Assembly (NCBI GenBank): GCA_015680685.1
Contig: MNCI01026912.1
Span: 95,910 to 159,909, forward strand
Direction of reading: 5' to 3'
Length of the DNA stretch: 64,000 nt
Origin: Gnetum montanum
Lineage: Eukaryota > Streptophyta > Gnetopsida > Gnetales > Gnetaceae
The translations under genes were made by a program, and so were the position numbers. Shown here one piece after another: positions 49,131 through 59,656 of the stretch. Under the pieces are notes generated by a model, which saw only the letters and a list, made by a program, of their open reading frames with translations, was not told the DNA's origin and ran no database searches. Position 1 is the first letter of the stretch, and each line of letters opens with the position of its first letter.

Positions 49131-50129
49131 AAGCATCATTATCCTATGAAAGTTAATTTCCTTATTAATCATAATTTATCTAAGCAATTTTATGAGTTTA
49201 TTGATGATGAAAATATTCCCTTTCATTAGGGCAATATTCTTTTCCATTCCTATGACGATTACATCGATGGCCTTATCAATACAGATCTTGAGTATGCTAC
49301 TTTACCCTTCTTTTTCCCATAGGGGGGAGTATGCTACTGATTTTGATGATTCTGATATAGTTTATTACAGCAACATGAATCACACATCTTCATCCAAGTC
49401 CCATAGGTCTCGAACACCCCATAGGTCAAAATGAAAATAGGCAAATCTTGAAGATGATGTATATAGACATGAAAAACTAGTTAGTAAAATTAGAGAAAAA
49501 ACTAAAAAAGGTACCAGTTGATAACATTGACAAATACTTAGCTATTAAAAGAGATGCACAATAGGAAAAGGAAGAATTAAAATGGCATAAGAAACAACTA
49601 CAGTTACAAGATATTTTCTTAGATGCTCAACCACCAAAAATCTCTGATGAAGAATTAGAACAAATCATGAAAACTTCTAATTCAGAACCATTAGAAACAA
49701 AAACCACTAACTCCTATAAACCCCAACAATCTCCTAAACATCCTAATCTAGAAAATTAGTCTATAGACAACATCAGATGAAGCAACTACAAACATTCATC
49801 CAATGGGCTACACATGAGCTAGAACAATTACAGATAGGAGAGAATAGTGAACAACAACAATAGTATGAAGAAGAAACAAAAGTAGTTTCAATGATATAGC
49901 TGGTCAAAAAAAATATATGAGTAGAAACACCTTTACCTATTTTTACTTTTTATATTAAGTATCTGTCTTTTCATCCATATTCAGTAGATGTTCTAATTGA
50001 TAGTGGAGTAGAGATATTTCTTGCAAGGTCTAATATCATTCCAAGACATTTTTAGGAAGCTAAGACTAGGACATTTGTTGCCTTCAACACCCAAAAGAAG
50101 CCAATAGACTAGGAAAATATCCTGTAACT

Positions 50130-53100
50130 GTAGTTGTTTCTTATGCCATTTTAATTATTCCTTTTTCTGTTGTATGTCTCTTTGAACAACTAAGTATTTG
50201 TTTATGTTATCAACTGTTGCCTTTTTCAGTTTTTTCTCTAACTTTACTAACTGGTTTTTCATGTCTATATACATAGGGTCATCTTCAGAATTTTCCTATT
50301 GTTGTTTTGACCTATGGGGTTTTTGAGACCTATGGGACTTAGATGAAGATGCGTGATTCATGTTTTTATAATAAACTATATTAAAATCGTTAGAATCAGT
50401 AGCATACTTAGGATTCGTATTGATAAGGCCATCAATGTAATCATCAGAGGAATAAAGAAGAATATTACCCTGATGAAAGGGGATATTTTCATCATTAATA
50501 AACTCATATAATTATTTAGATAAATTATGGTTAATAAGAAAATTAACTTTCATAGGATAATGATCCTTACGAGGACATTCATAAGAGAAGTGGGGTCCTT
50601 TGCATAAAAAGCATTTAATATCCTTGCACTGAGCTTTGGGCATTTGTATTTTAAATATACCTTTGAAATGTCACGTAGGTTGTGATGGAGGAAACTTTCT
50701 TTTCCGTTGTTGCTAAGGTCTCTGAAACTTACGATGAGGCTTTTTTGGTTAGCAACAAAAAGATGATTTTATATACTTATATTCTAGACATAATTCTAAA
50801 TACAAGGATTTACCTAACTTACTATTTAATTTTTTAATTTGATGTTGTGCCTATTGGTCATAGCAAATATCCCTATTAATATCAATCATAAATTAGTGGA
50901 TGACAGTAAAACTCATTTAAGCTAAAACTAAATCTTTGCATTTTAGTTCTACTAAATATTTGTTGTAAAAACGTTGGGGAAGACAACCTATGAGATGTTC
51001 TTTTTGTGTCTATTTCATGTGTAGGTTTTCCATAATAATATAATTGTTCCATTTCATCTAAAAAGTTATGTAGATATTGAATATGATGGAGACAAGCTTT
51101 GTAATATCCATCTTGGTATACATTATCTTGGCTTTCTTTATCTCCAATGAATTCTTTAATAATTCCATTTAGAAATAATACCAGTGGAGCATTGGTTAAT
51201 TTTCATTTAATATTATCTAGAATATGATTCCACCATCTACGTAAGATTCCTCTAAAGTTATACATAACATTTTAGATAGCCATTTTTGATTCTTTATGTT
51301 CTAATAGGATTTGAATCGAGAGATAACTTTGTATCATGTCTGCTGTATCTTGTCTTTCTTTGATATTTTTTCCATCCATGGAGAAAGTAGGAAACTTATC
51401 TCCAGATTTTCTTACCTGTATTGTGGAAAAATCTATAGGATTTTCATAGTAACTATCACCAATTTTCTTTAATAACATTTCTTCTTCACTATCTAGTGAA
51501 GCTTCTTTTTCAGAATCTATATCTGAATCTATTTTGATCTTAGGCCCACCAATGTTAGCACTAATTATTTTTTCCTTTTCCTTTCTTTACTTTATCTTGA
51601 GGTCTAAATTTGGCTCTATGAAATTTACTAGAAGGAGGAGGTGAACCTGTGAAAGGAAAATCTGTTTTTTCTTACCTAGAGCTACCTGTTTGCTTTAGGA
51701 CCCATATTTGATGTATTTGTTTTACATCATTCTTAATAGATTCTATCGTGGCACTTTGTATTTGACTACTATCTACTAAATTACCTATACGTTGGTTTGC
51801 CCAGTTTTGTAATTGGATGGTGTCAGAAGATGTAGTAATTATCTTTTTAAAAGAAATTGTATAAATAGCTTCTATTGGAGCTTTTTCTTCATTCACGTTG
51901 ATGTGCAATAAGGCATCACACTCCATGCAGTGGTAGTGATTATCTAATTTTTTAACTGAAGTGTGGAGACATGAAGGATTTATAGAAGAGTCTATAGATG
52001 GACTATCTTCTGAGTCTTCTATACTAGATTGTTCAAATGAAGAATCTGTAACTATAATTTTTCCTTTAGACATTTGTTACATTTTTTCTAAAATAGCTTT
52101 ACCTTTTTCTTTCTTTGGAATAGGTTATAAGAATTTTTCAACACCCATTTTAATGTTTAGTTTTTTGAAGATTTTGGCCATCTTTTTTGCAGCATCTATT
52201 TTCTTATCAATGTTAGATTTTGACTCTTCATGTTTTTCTATGATAGGTATCTTAGACTATGATCTAGGAATTAGATCTAAAGGGTTTGTTACAGGAGGAA
52301 ATAAGGGTTTTGACCAAGATTTAGATCTATGCCTAGGTTTTTCACAGGGATCTTCTTCTATGAATTTGGATAGTTTCAGTTGTACCTGATACTACCTTTT
52401 ACTAGGTCTATATTTCTTTGGTTTTATGTATTCATAGTAGTCATTTTGAAGATTTGTTAGATCTAGATATAACGTATGGACTGGAAGTTCTTCTGTGTTT
52501 ATTTGCACACCATACTCTAAATTTGTTATTCTGACATGGATTGCTTGTTGTCCTAAGGGAAAAAGTGTTTTAATACTAGTAGTATCAAATAATTTAAAAA
52601 TAAACTAGTTTCTATCATAGCATATATACTATTTTGTATCATGTCTAAAGGAATATAAATTAGAAGCATTAAACTAGAAAGAACATTTGGATCATGCAAG
52701 GAAAGAGTAAAGTTGGGTAGTGTGACTACCAACGCATCTATTTCAAGCTTTCCTTTAGCTTGCATAATAATAGCATCTTTAAAGTTCTTAAAACACTTAT
52801 TAATTAAAGTGATCCAATAAGGACTATTCAATCTATAATTAAAATGTGGATGAATATGTATATCTATTTTAGTAACTATCATCAACCCATCTCTCCACCT
52901 CCACTGGAGAGAAGAAAGTGAGGGCTATAGAGCGAAGACAAGAACCAGGGAGCTAAAGATCACATTTAGAAATATACATGCTACTAAGGCTTTGTGTAAA
53001 TTTAATCAAAAATTTAGAATAGATCTCTCGTTGTTTGGGAACCGAAGAATAAGTGACAGTTAACGAACTATAACAAAATTGCGATAAATGAGTTACATAA

Positions 53101-53286
53101 GAGTAAGTATGAGGGGAACCTAAGAGAGTTTGTGATGAAGATGCCAGTGGTGCTAAAGAAGGAGTTGAATCATTGCTTCTCACTATTCATCTTACATGCT
53201 TGTCGATCGACCTTTACTGCACGTCTTACAAAGTTAGCGATCTACGAGACATAACTTCAACCAATAACTTGTAGCACACTAAGCAG
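50130..53286 (-). mobile_element. EVE2 right arm: caulimovirid fragment, minus strand, inverted to the left arm
   Basis: Read on the minus strand from about 53283: leader just after the primer site, movement protein (about 53183-52553, HPHFNYRLNSPYWITLIN), linker with Cys/His cluster (about 51975-51905), capsid (about 51478-50575, knuckle CFLCKGPHFSYEC at 50613-50575) and coiled coil up to 50130. It matches left-arm positions of about 46400-49605. A 300-bp movement-protein block compared by eye differs at roughly 36 positions (about 88% identity). The left arm extends about 525 bp further at the inner end; that part would be the loop of a hairpin. Confidence 0.85.
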
Positions 53287-54355
53287 TGGTATAAAAGGTT
53301 TGATACCTTCATGAAGAAGCTAAATTACCAGAGAAACAATCTGGACCATTGTGGAGATGTTTCGAGTAAGTTTAAAGTGTTGTTGTTGTATATTTATGAT
53401 ATGTTAATTGTTGGACATGACATGGTAGAAATAAAACATCTAAAACTAGAAATGGACAAAGAATTTGTATGAAGGATTTGGGATAGGCAAAGAAAATTCT
53501 CGGAATGAATATTTATAGGGATAGAAAAAGAAAGAAGTTGTGGCTGAGTGAAGAAGATTACATTGGAAAGGTTCTAAAACATTTTAACATGAAGGATGCA
53601 AGACCTATAAGTACACCTCTTTCAGCACAATTTAATTTATCAAAGGAGGACTATCCAAAGTCAAAAAATAGGACTTTTGAAAAGGTGAAAAACATTCCAT
53701 ATACTTCTGCTATTGGGTCATTGATGTATGCCATGGTTTGTACACGTCCTAATATTGCTTATACCATTATTGTAGTTAGTAGATTTATGTCCAACTATGG
53801 GTGGAATCACTGGCTGGCTATTAAATGGATTCTAAAATGTTTAAAAGGCACAAAAACACATTGCTTATGTTTTGGAGATGCTAATCTGCACATTGAAGGT
53901 TTTGTAGATGCAAACTTTGTTGCTGATCATGATACAAGATGTTCCACTACAGGGTAAACATTTATTTTTGGTGGTGTAGTAGTGAGTTGGTTGTCACATC
54001 TACAACGACCGGTAACTTTATCTACAACTAAATCAAAATATGTAACCCTCACAGAAGCATGCAAGGAGATGTTATGGATAAAGAGATTTTTGCAATCTCT
54101 TGAATTAAAACAACAAAGGTATGCTATGTTTTGTGATAGTATGAGTGGAATCCATCTTGCAAAAAATTCTACCTTTCACGCCAGGATGAAACATATAGAT
54201 ATCTAGTTCCATTTCATAAGAGAAACCATAGACAATGATTTGGTGCATCTTCAGAAGGTCCATACAAAACTTAATGTTGTTGATGCTTTAACAAAACTAG
54301 CGATAGATGAAAAACACATTTTCTATAGGAAGAAGCTTGGGATAGCTAAAGCTTA
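53287..54355 (+). pseudogene. Copia element C reverse transcriptase C-half and RNase H
   Basis: The reading resumes with WYKRFDTFM, then LLLYIYDMLIVGHD (the position of the YVDDM catalytic box; here the aspartate pair is damaged), MNIYRDRKRKKLWLSEEDYI, YTSAIGSLMYAMVCTRPNIA, and RNase H with GFVDANFVADHDTRCSTTG, KSKYVTLTEACKEMLW and HIDI. Few stops (53473, 53956, 54204) make this the best kept part of the element. Confidence 0.85.
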
Positions 54356-54409
54356 ATCAAAAGTGCACATCTCTTAAAGGTTGGTTGGATTTGTCTTCAA
54401 GGGTAAGTT

Positions 54410-54968
54410 TGTTGGAAAAATGAAAACAAATACATTAGTAGTATTTGTTGTATTTCCTTTTATTTTTTTAAAAGGATGTTGCATTTTAAATAGTGATATG
54501 AAAAAAAAATTTAAGGGGTTAGTTTGTAAAGTGATGTTTATATGGATATGTGTTTTATCTCACATGTGTTAGGATTGGGATTTGGTCCTAATGTTTCCTT
54601 AGAAATAGAAGGCTTGGGGTAGCCTTTAAGTGTGTGTTCTTGATGTGGAAGAATTGTATTAAGGTTTTACCTTAGAGATGAGAGTGTAAGATCTGAGATC
54701 TATTGGAGTAATGGATTGGGTGCTTGGAAAAGCTATAAGGACGACTTGTGTTCTTAAGATTTGGACAAAATAGAAGGCAGATCAACATTGTTGTGGAGGT
54801 AGGGTAAAAAAGGCCCAAACCATATAAATCTCTATGTTCTTGTGTTATTTTCTTTCACTATATTCATTCTACTTTTACAGCAAATGTTTGTTGGAGTTTA
54901 CGATGATTTTTTAGTGATTTATAGTGTCTATTTTGATTTGCTACAATGCGACATTTTCTGCCTTTAAT
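54410..54968 (+). repeat. 3' LTR of copia element C, 3' truncated
   Basis: It starts TGTTGGAAAAATGAAAACAA and follows the 5' LTR through ATTTTCTGCCTTTAAT, where it stops about 100 bp short of the LTR end. The following ATGGAGAATGG is not LTR. It keeps a middle part of about 300 bp that the 5' LTR has lost. Confidence 0.8.
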
Positions 54969-55767
54969 ATGGAGAATGGTGTTGGCTAGTTCTCCTTTTA
55001 TGACTCTAATAGTTTGCTCTTTGGAATCTAGCAAAAGTTCTTGGCCTTGAGTCTTGCTTATACTTCGAGTCTTTGACTTCTCTTCTGGGCATCTCTACTA
55101 AGGTAGAATGTAGTTATACCTTGGCAAGTTTTTCTAATTAGATAATAGGAATTTGAGAGTTGTCTTCATGATCTTGATGGAGTTTTTCTACTATGAATGC
55201 ATCATCGTATAGTTCTTATAGGACAACAGGAGAGTTGATTTGCTTCCCTTTGTTGTGGGAATGTTTAACCTTCCCATAGGAGCATCTCTCTTCACTTGTG
55301 CCTTTGTGGGTTCATAAGGCCTCATCATGTATTTAGTCACATGGTACTCATCTTGTGCATGACTTAGATTCATTCTCCTTAGAGCTATGTGAAGCATTGT
55401 GATTGCTGAATGTTGTGGAGGTAGAACAATGTTGCCCTATAAGTCTCTCCACCTCATTTGCCCATCTTAATGGAAGATGAAGGTAAAATCAAGATAATAG
55501 GGATCGTCATGAGGGTATGAGATTATTGCTTGCATCAGCATAATCTAGTCTTCTTCATCATTTATGCTAGTTTTGCCCTTTTTCATCTCTTTAGTAGGTG
55601 ATAGTGTATCTTTTGTTGAAGCCATGTTCTAGTTATGATGCTTGGTTAAGTATGTGTTTGTTAGAATTATTTAGAGATTACGAAGATTAACTTTTGGTTC
55701 TTGCTACAACAAACTTTGTGAAATTAATTACTTAGCACACATTGACTACCCTTGGAAATGAAACTAA
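54969..55767 (-). pseudogene. Element B 5' leader and start of its first ORF (broken)
   Basis: On the minus strand a decayed primer site (55767-55746, TTAGTTTCATTTCCAAGGGTAG) follows the 5' LTR, and an ATG at 55625 opens a Lys/Thr-rich reading (MASTKDTLSPTKEMKKGKTS) broken at codon 27. A later open piece lies at 55397-55191. The ATG-to-LTR distance equals that of element E, which supports the start. Confidence 0.5.
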
Positions 55768-57520
55768 TGATGAGTGGTGGAGCAATCAAACACCTAATCA
55801 TACAAGTTACGAGTGTTCATGCGCAACTCGTAATCTGTGGATGGTCAATGTTGATATGGTAGTAATTGTGTTAATCTTGCAATCATTGTCTTTCCATAGT
55901 AGAGTCTAAGTATATGGTTTAGCTTGCAGTAAGGCATATGTTAAATGATGTTGATTGGCCACTAATACTTTAAAGTATAGATATGATAAAGATGAAGGTG
56001 GATGCTAAGTCTAAGTAATAGCAAGTAAATCTATTCTAGCCTATAGCAATGGATAACCGTTCTTGATTTACTAGACACATCTTGGGCTTATGTAATCATC
56101 ACTAGGATTACCAAATATTATGCTACTGGGTGAACCAAACAATAATACTATTGGGACTACCAGACGATCACACTTAACGCTTGAAATTAGTCATATCCAT
56201 TTTGCTTACTATTAACAAGTAAAAATAAAGTGCTTGGAAAAAGTAATGTATTAAACTAGTAAAATAGTAAACATTATGCTAAGTAAACATGAGAAACTAA
56301 GGGAATGTTGCAATGATGGAAAATAGTTTCAATCTTTACTTCTATCACTGATAAAGCATCAAAGTGTCATGTTGATGAGTCCTCGTTGATGTGGTGTTCC
56401 TTGTCGATGGGACCACATTGACGTAGCATTTGCTATGTAGGCCTCATTGATGTAGCTCCATAATAAAGTCTATAAATACGCATGCTCCTACCATGTATTA
56501 GCATTCTTTGGTCAATAGAGTAGCCGAACTCTTGCAGTTTTATTCTGTAGTCTTAGAGAATAGTTAGTGAGTGCTTGTAGTGTGGATCTAAGTCAATTGT
56601 ATGATGTCTTATTCAAGTCATAATGTACCTAGAAACATTCCATGAACAACAATAAGATCGAGACTAATTCTTATTCATTGTAGCACTTTTAGATTAAATT
56701 TAATTTCCATGCAATTTACATTTCATGTACTTAGTTAATATTTATGTTTCCATGCATATTAATGAATTGGTGGAATGAGCACAACCAGTTTCAAGCATAA
56801 ACACGTATTCACATGATAATCTCAATAGCATTATTGCTTGGTTTGCCTAGTAGCATAGTGCTTGGTAATTCTAATAGTGGATACGTGGGTTCAGGATGTG
56901 TACAGCAAGCTAGGTGCAAACACTCATTGCCCATAGGCTAGTTTAGACTTTACTTTCCATTGTTAATTAGTTTAAATAATTGATTTCTTTATTATTGTTA
57001 GGAGGAGCTTAAGGCTGAAAAAACATCAAGAATCACATGCCTCACTCTGGACTAAACCATACATGACAAAGCTACCACTAGTCCAACTGGGAAGACAATG
57101 AATTGCAATCAATGTTTAATGATCTAGATGCATAACTAGTCTCATCCACACAATTCGACCACATCATGTGTGAACACTTGTGATTCGTATGGTTGGGCAT
57201 AGGGGGTGCCTTTCACTGCTCATCAATCACAACTTGTGTCCAAGTACAAATTGCTTAAACAAAGATTTTATTTAACTATGACATATCACACTCTAGGCAT
57301 TCACTCTTCTAATTGCTAAGTCTAAGTTCACAAAATAAAACTACAAGAGTTTGATTATGATGGAAATGAAAAGTTAAGAGATTGTGTGTCCAAGTATCAT
57401 ATTTATAGGGCTGCACACATCTTGAGACATCGTATCAACAATAACATAGCATGTGCTATGATATTTTATTAATGACATTGTTGATCTGACATCGCAATGC
57501 ATTAAAATTTGGATTTATCA
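55768..57520 (-). repeat. 5' LTR of element B, interrupted by a solo LTR
   Basis: The minus-strand LTR starts TGATAAATCCAAATTTTAATG at 57520 and ends CCACTCATCA at 55768. Removing the 877-bp solo LTR and one 5-bp duplicate leaves 871 bp, the family length. Confidence 0.82.
56349..57225 (+). repeat. Solo LTR (877 bp) with perfect 5-bp target duplication
   Basis: TGATAAAGCATC...CACTGCTCATCA is flanked by ATCAC on both sides (56344-56348 and 57226-57230). It has the family TATA (CTATAAATACGCATG near 56471) and terminal GGTTGGGCATAGGGG block. No internal element sequence is present, so it arose by LTR-LTR recombination. Confidence 0.92.
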
Positions 57521-58766
57521 ACCATGATACGTTTGATGATGATGAATCCTTGTTGGTTACTAAAAGAATGATGCAAATTAGGGATGTAGTTAGAATACCC
57601 CATAGGCATAAAAGGGAAAGCCACATTAAATGGCTTAATATGAATAACATTTCTAAATTTAAGGGAGGCTACAATTCTAATCCACATCATTTACAAGTCT
57701 TCTATGATGCATACACCTTATAAAATATTGAAAGTAAGTGGCAAAATCTTAAGCTCTTCCCTAGAACACTAATAGAAGCACCTGAAAGTTGGTATAGATT
57801 GTTGGAACCATATTTAGTCTAGCAGTAGTCCATAATGCTTAAGCTCTTCAATGAGAAATACCATACCTATTTAAGAGTGTCTAATTTAAGAAAAAAATCC
57901 AAAGGTGAAAGAAAGAGCACCATGAATCCCTTGATGTAGCCTTGGGAAAATACTATCCTCTATTGCACAAAAGTCCAAGCCATGGATTTTCTCAAAAAGA
58001 GTAGCTTCATTACATCATAGATGGGCTTCACAGAAAAATAAGGAAGACTCTTGGGATCTATGCCTAAGAAATATTAATAGATATGAGAGCCCATTAGATA
58101 TAAAGGCTAATTGAATAGATGGCAAAAGAAGGAGAGTTGTGCAAAAAGAAGAGTTTAGAGAAAAATAACTAGGATCTGACTCTTCACAAGGAGGTCCATA
58201 TTTATGATCAAAAAGAAGAGGTAGGTTTTAATGGGATGATTTCACACAAAACCTTGCTAATACAAAAGCTTATCATCAAGATTGAGGCAAGGGTAGATAA
58301 GATGTAAGAATTGATGAATAAAAAAGTTACAACTATCTTGAAAACCATAGAGAAGAAGGTAAAGCAAGTAGGATCAATTGAGTAAGATAAGAAAAGGAAA
58401 AAGAACTAGAAAATAGGTAGGGACACTTATTAGTAAAATGGAAAAGTAGTATCAATAGAAGAGGTTGCAGACCTAGATTCAGAGGAGGAGGATGAATGTG
58501 ACATTTGTTAATACGACTATCCAAAGGGCTATTACCTAGTTATGTTAGATCTACACAAGTTTGGGGCTCATGCTTTAAATCCCAAGTTTATGGAAAAGTA
58601 CATGCCTAGAAAATTACCTTATCCACAAGGTAATTATAGATAGTCCTACAACCAATAGTATTGTCCCATTGGGACTTCTTATCAACCTCAAGATTACTAT
58701 TAACAATAATGACCAAACTCATAGTTGTGGGAAATGCCATCATTGGAGTAGGTTCACTCCAATATT
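57521..58766 (+). pseudogene. Element A gag, continued, with zinc knuckle remnant (broken)
   Basis: After the B insertion the reading gives DDDESLLVTKRMMQIRDV, NPHHLQVFYDAY and a Lys/Glu-rich part, then a knuckle remnant CDIC-YDYPKGYY (58497-58530) and NPKFMEKYMPRKLPYPQGNY, all with counterparts in element B (43352-42300). Stops are frequent. The knuckle has lost its last Cys and gained a stop. Confidence 0.7.
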
Positions 58767-59656
58767 ATTTCATCTTCCAAACACTAAATTTAAATATTAT
58801 GAAAAGATAATTAGTTTACTAGAAAATAAGAAAATTATCTAATTTTAATTATTCATAGAGAAGATTAGAAGAGGGTTCCACAACCCACAAAACATCGAAC
58901 AACCTCACACACTCAAACAATGGTACAGAGCATGAGGTTCTACAATCATGTAATGACTATTCTCAATGCAAGACATAAATGATGGAGAATATCTCCCATA
59001 ATTTGAGACTAAGACCTTAATTCATAAGTAAGACTAAACACACTAGCCAATACATAACACAATTGACCTTTGAGTTGCAACCACATATGCACTCACTTAA
59101 TGTGCTCTCACACTCTGTTACTCAAGTTTACACATGAAACTACATGACATCTCATCTCTCTATGGTACAAGCATAAAACACAATCCATATTTATTAAGGA
59201 AGTAAGACAAAAATCCTAGGATACCTTTTGTAAGCACAACTTGAAGATCCTACATTATTTTTATATTTTTCCACCTTCTCCCAATTATTTCCCAAATTGA
59301 AATGGGTAATTCCATAAGTTTCCCAGCTCATTTAGGTCTCTTTGGACTCCTAGGGATATATTCCTAAAAAAAAAATCAATTCTATGGAGACATCTCATCC
59401 TAGCTGGAGACTTCTAGTCTAACACTTCAACAAATTTATGATTATCCCTTAATTCTAGGACATCTCTTGAAATATTTCCTATTAACCCAGATGTATCCTT
59501 TCTTCCAAGATGTCTTTCTCTAGAGCCCAGATCTCAGGAAAGATGACTTCATGACCTCCAAGATGTCTCTATGGAGCCTGAAGCCTATAAAAACACACAT
59601 GTAGGAAACACATAAGGGGATCAGAAGAGATGTCCCTATACCAATCACCAAACTAG
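58767..59656. mobile_element. Unidentified insertion of about 890 bp in element A
   Basis: Comparison with element B shows gag C-terminal sequence up to about 58766 and again from about 59657. The extra segment is flanked by CAATATT on both sides (58760-58766 and 59657-59663). It starts ATTTCATC and ends CAAACTAG, with no terminal inverted repeat and no ORF. Its class is not known. Confidence 0.4.

Larger units (their letters stand above)
46339..50129 (+). mobile_element. EVE2 left arm: caulimovirid fragment from primer site to protease, plus strand
   Basis: It starts about 28 bp before a primer site variant (TGGTATCGAAGC, 46367-46378) and runs in viral order: movement protein (about 46504-47262), linker with Cys/His cluster (about 47731-47786), capsid (about 48223-49130), coiled coil (about 49440-49900) and protease with an intact Asp-Ser-Gly triplet (LIDSGVEI, about 49998). 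Many stops and shifts break it. Protein-level resemblance to EVE1 is clear but moderate, so it is a different viral lineage. The polymerase is missing. The inner end meets the right arm at about 50129. Confidence 0.85.
43455..54968 (+). mobile_element. Element C: Ty1/copia retrotransposon, split by viral sequence
   Basis: The 5' LTR (43455-43863), tRNA-Met primer site, gag, protease, part of integrase and reverse transcriptase run on the plus strand to about 46338. After the viral inverted pair the reverse transcriptase resumes at about 53287 and continues through RNase H to the 3' LTR at 54410. Gene order gag-PR-IN-RT-RH is copia-type. The element lies in the gag-side region of element B. 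Confidence 0.88.
34777..57520 (-). mobile_element. Element B: minus-strand Ty3-type retrotransposon inserted in element A
   Basis: Read on the minus strand: 5' LTR 57520-55768 (with a solo LTR inside), decayed primer site, gag-side start 55625, copia element C inserted at 54968-43455, gag continued 43454-42400, protease (about 41620-41290), a long AT-rich non-coding part, coiled-coil ORF2 (38308-35750), polypurine region, 3' LTR 35659-34777. Without insertions it is about 10.3 kb. The gag parts of A and B align (B: YEHEEPLLATRRMINIQKV; A: DDDESLLVTKRMMQIRDV), as do non-coding blocks downstream, so they are one family. No reverse transcriptase, RNase H or integrase was found. Confidence 0.8.
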
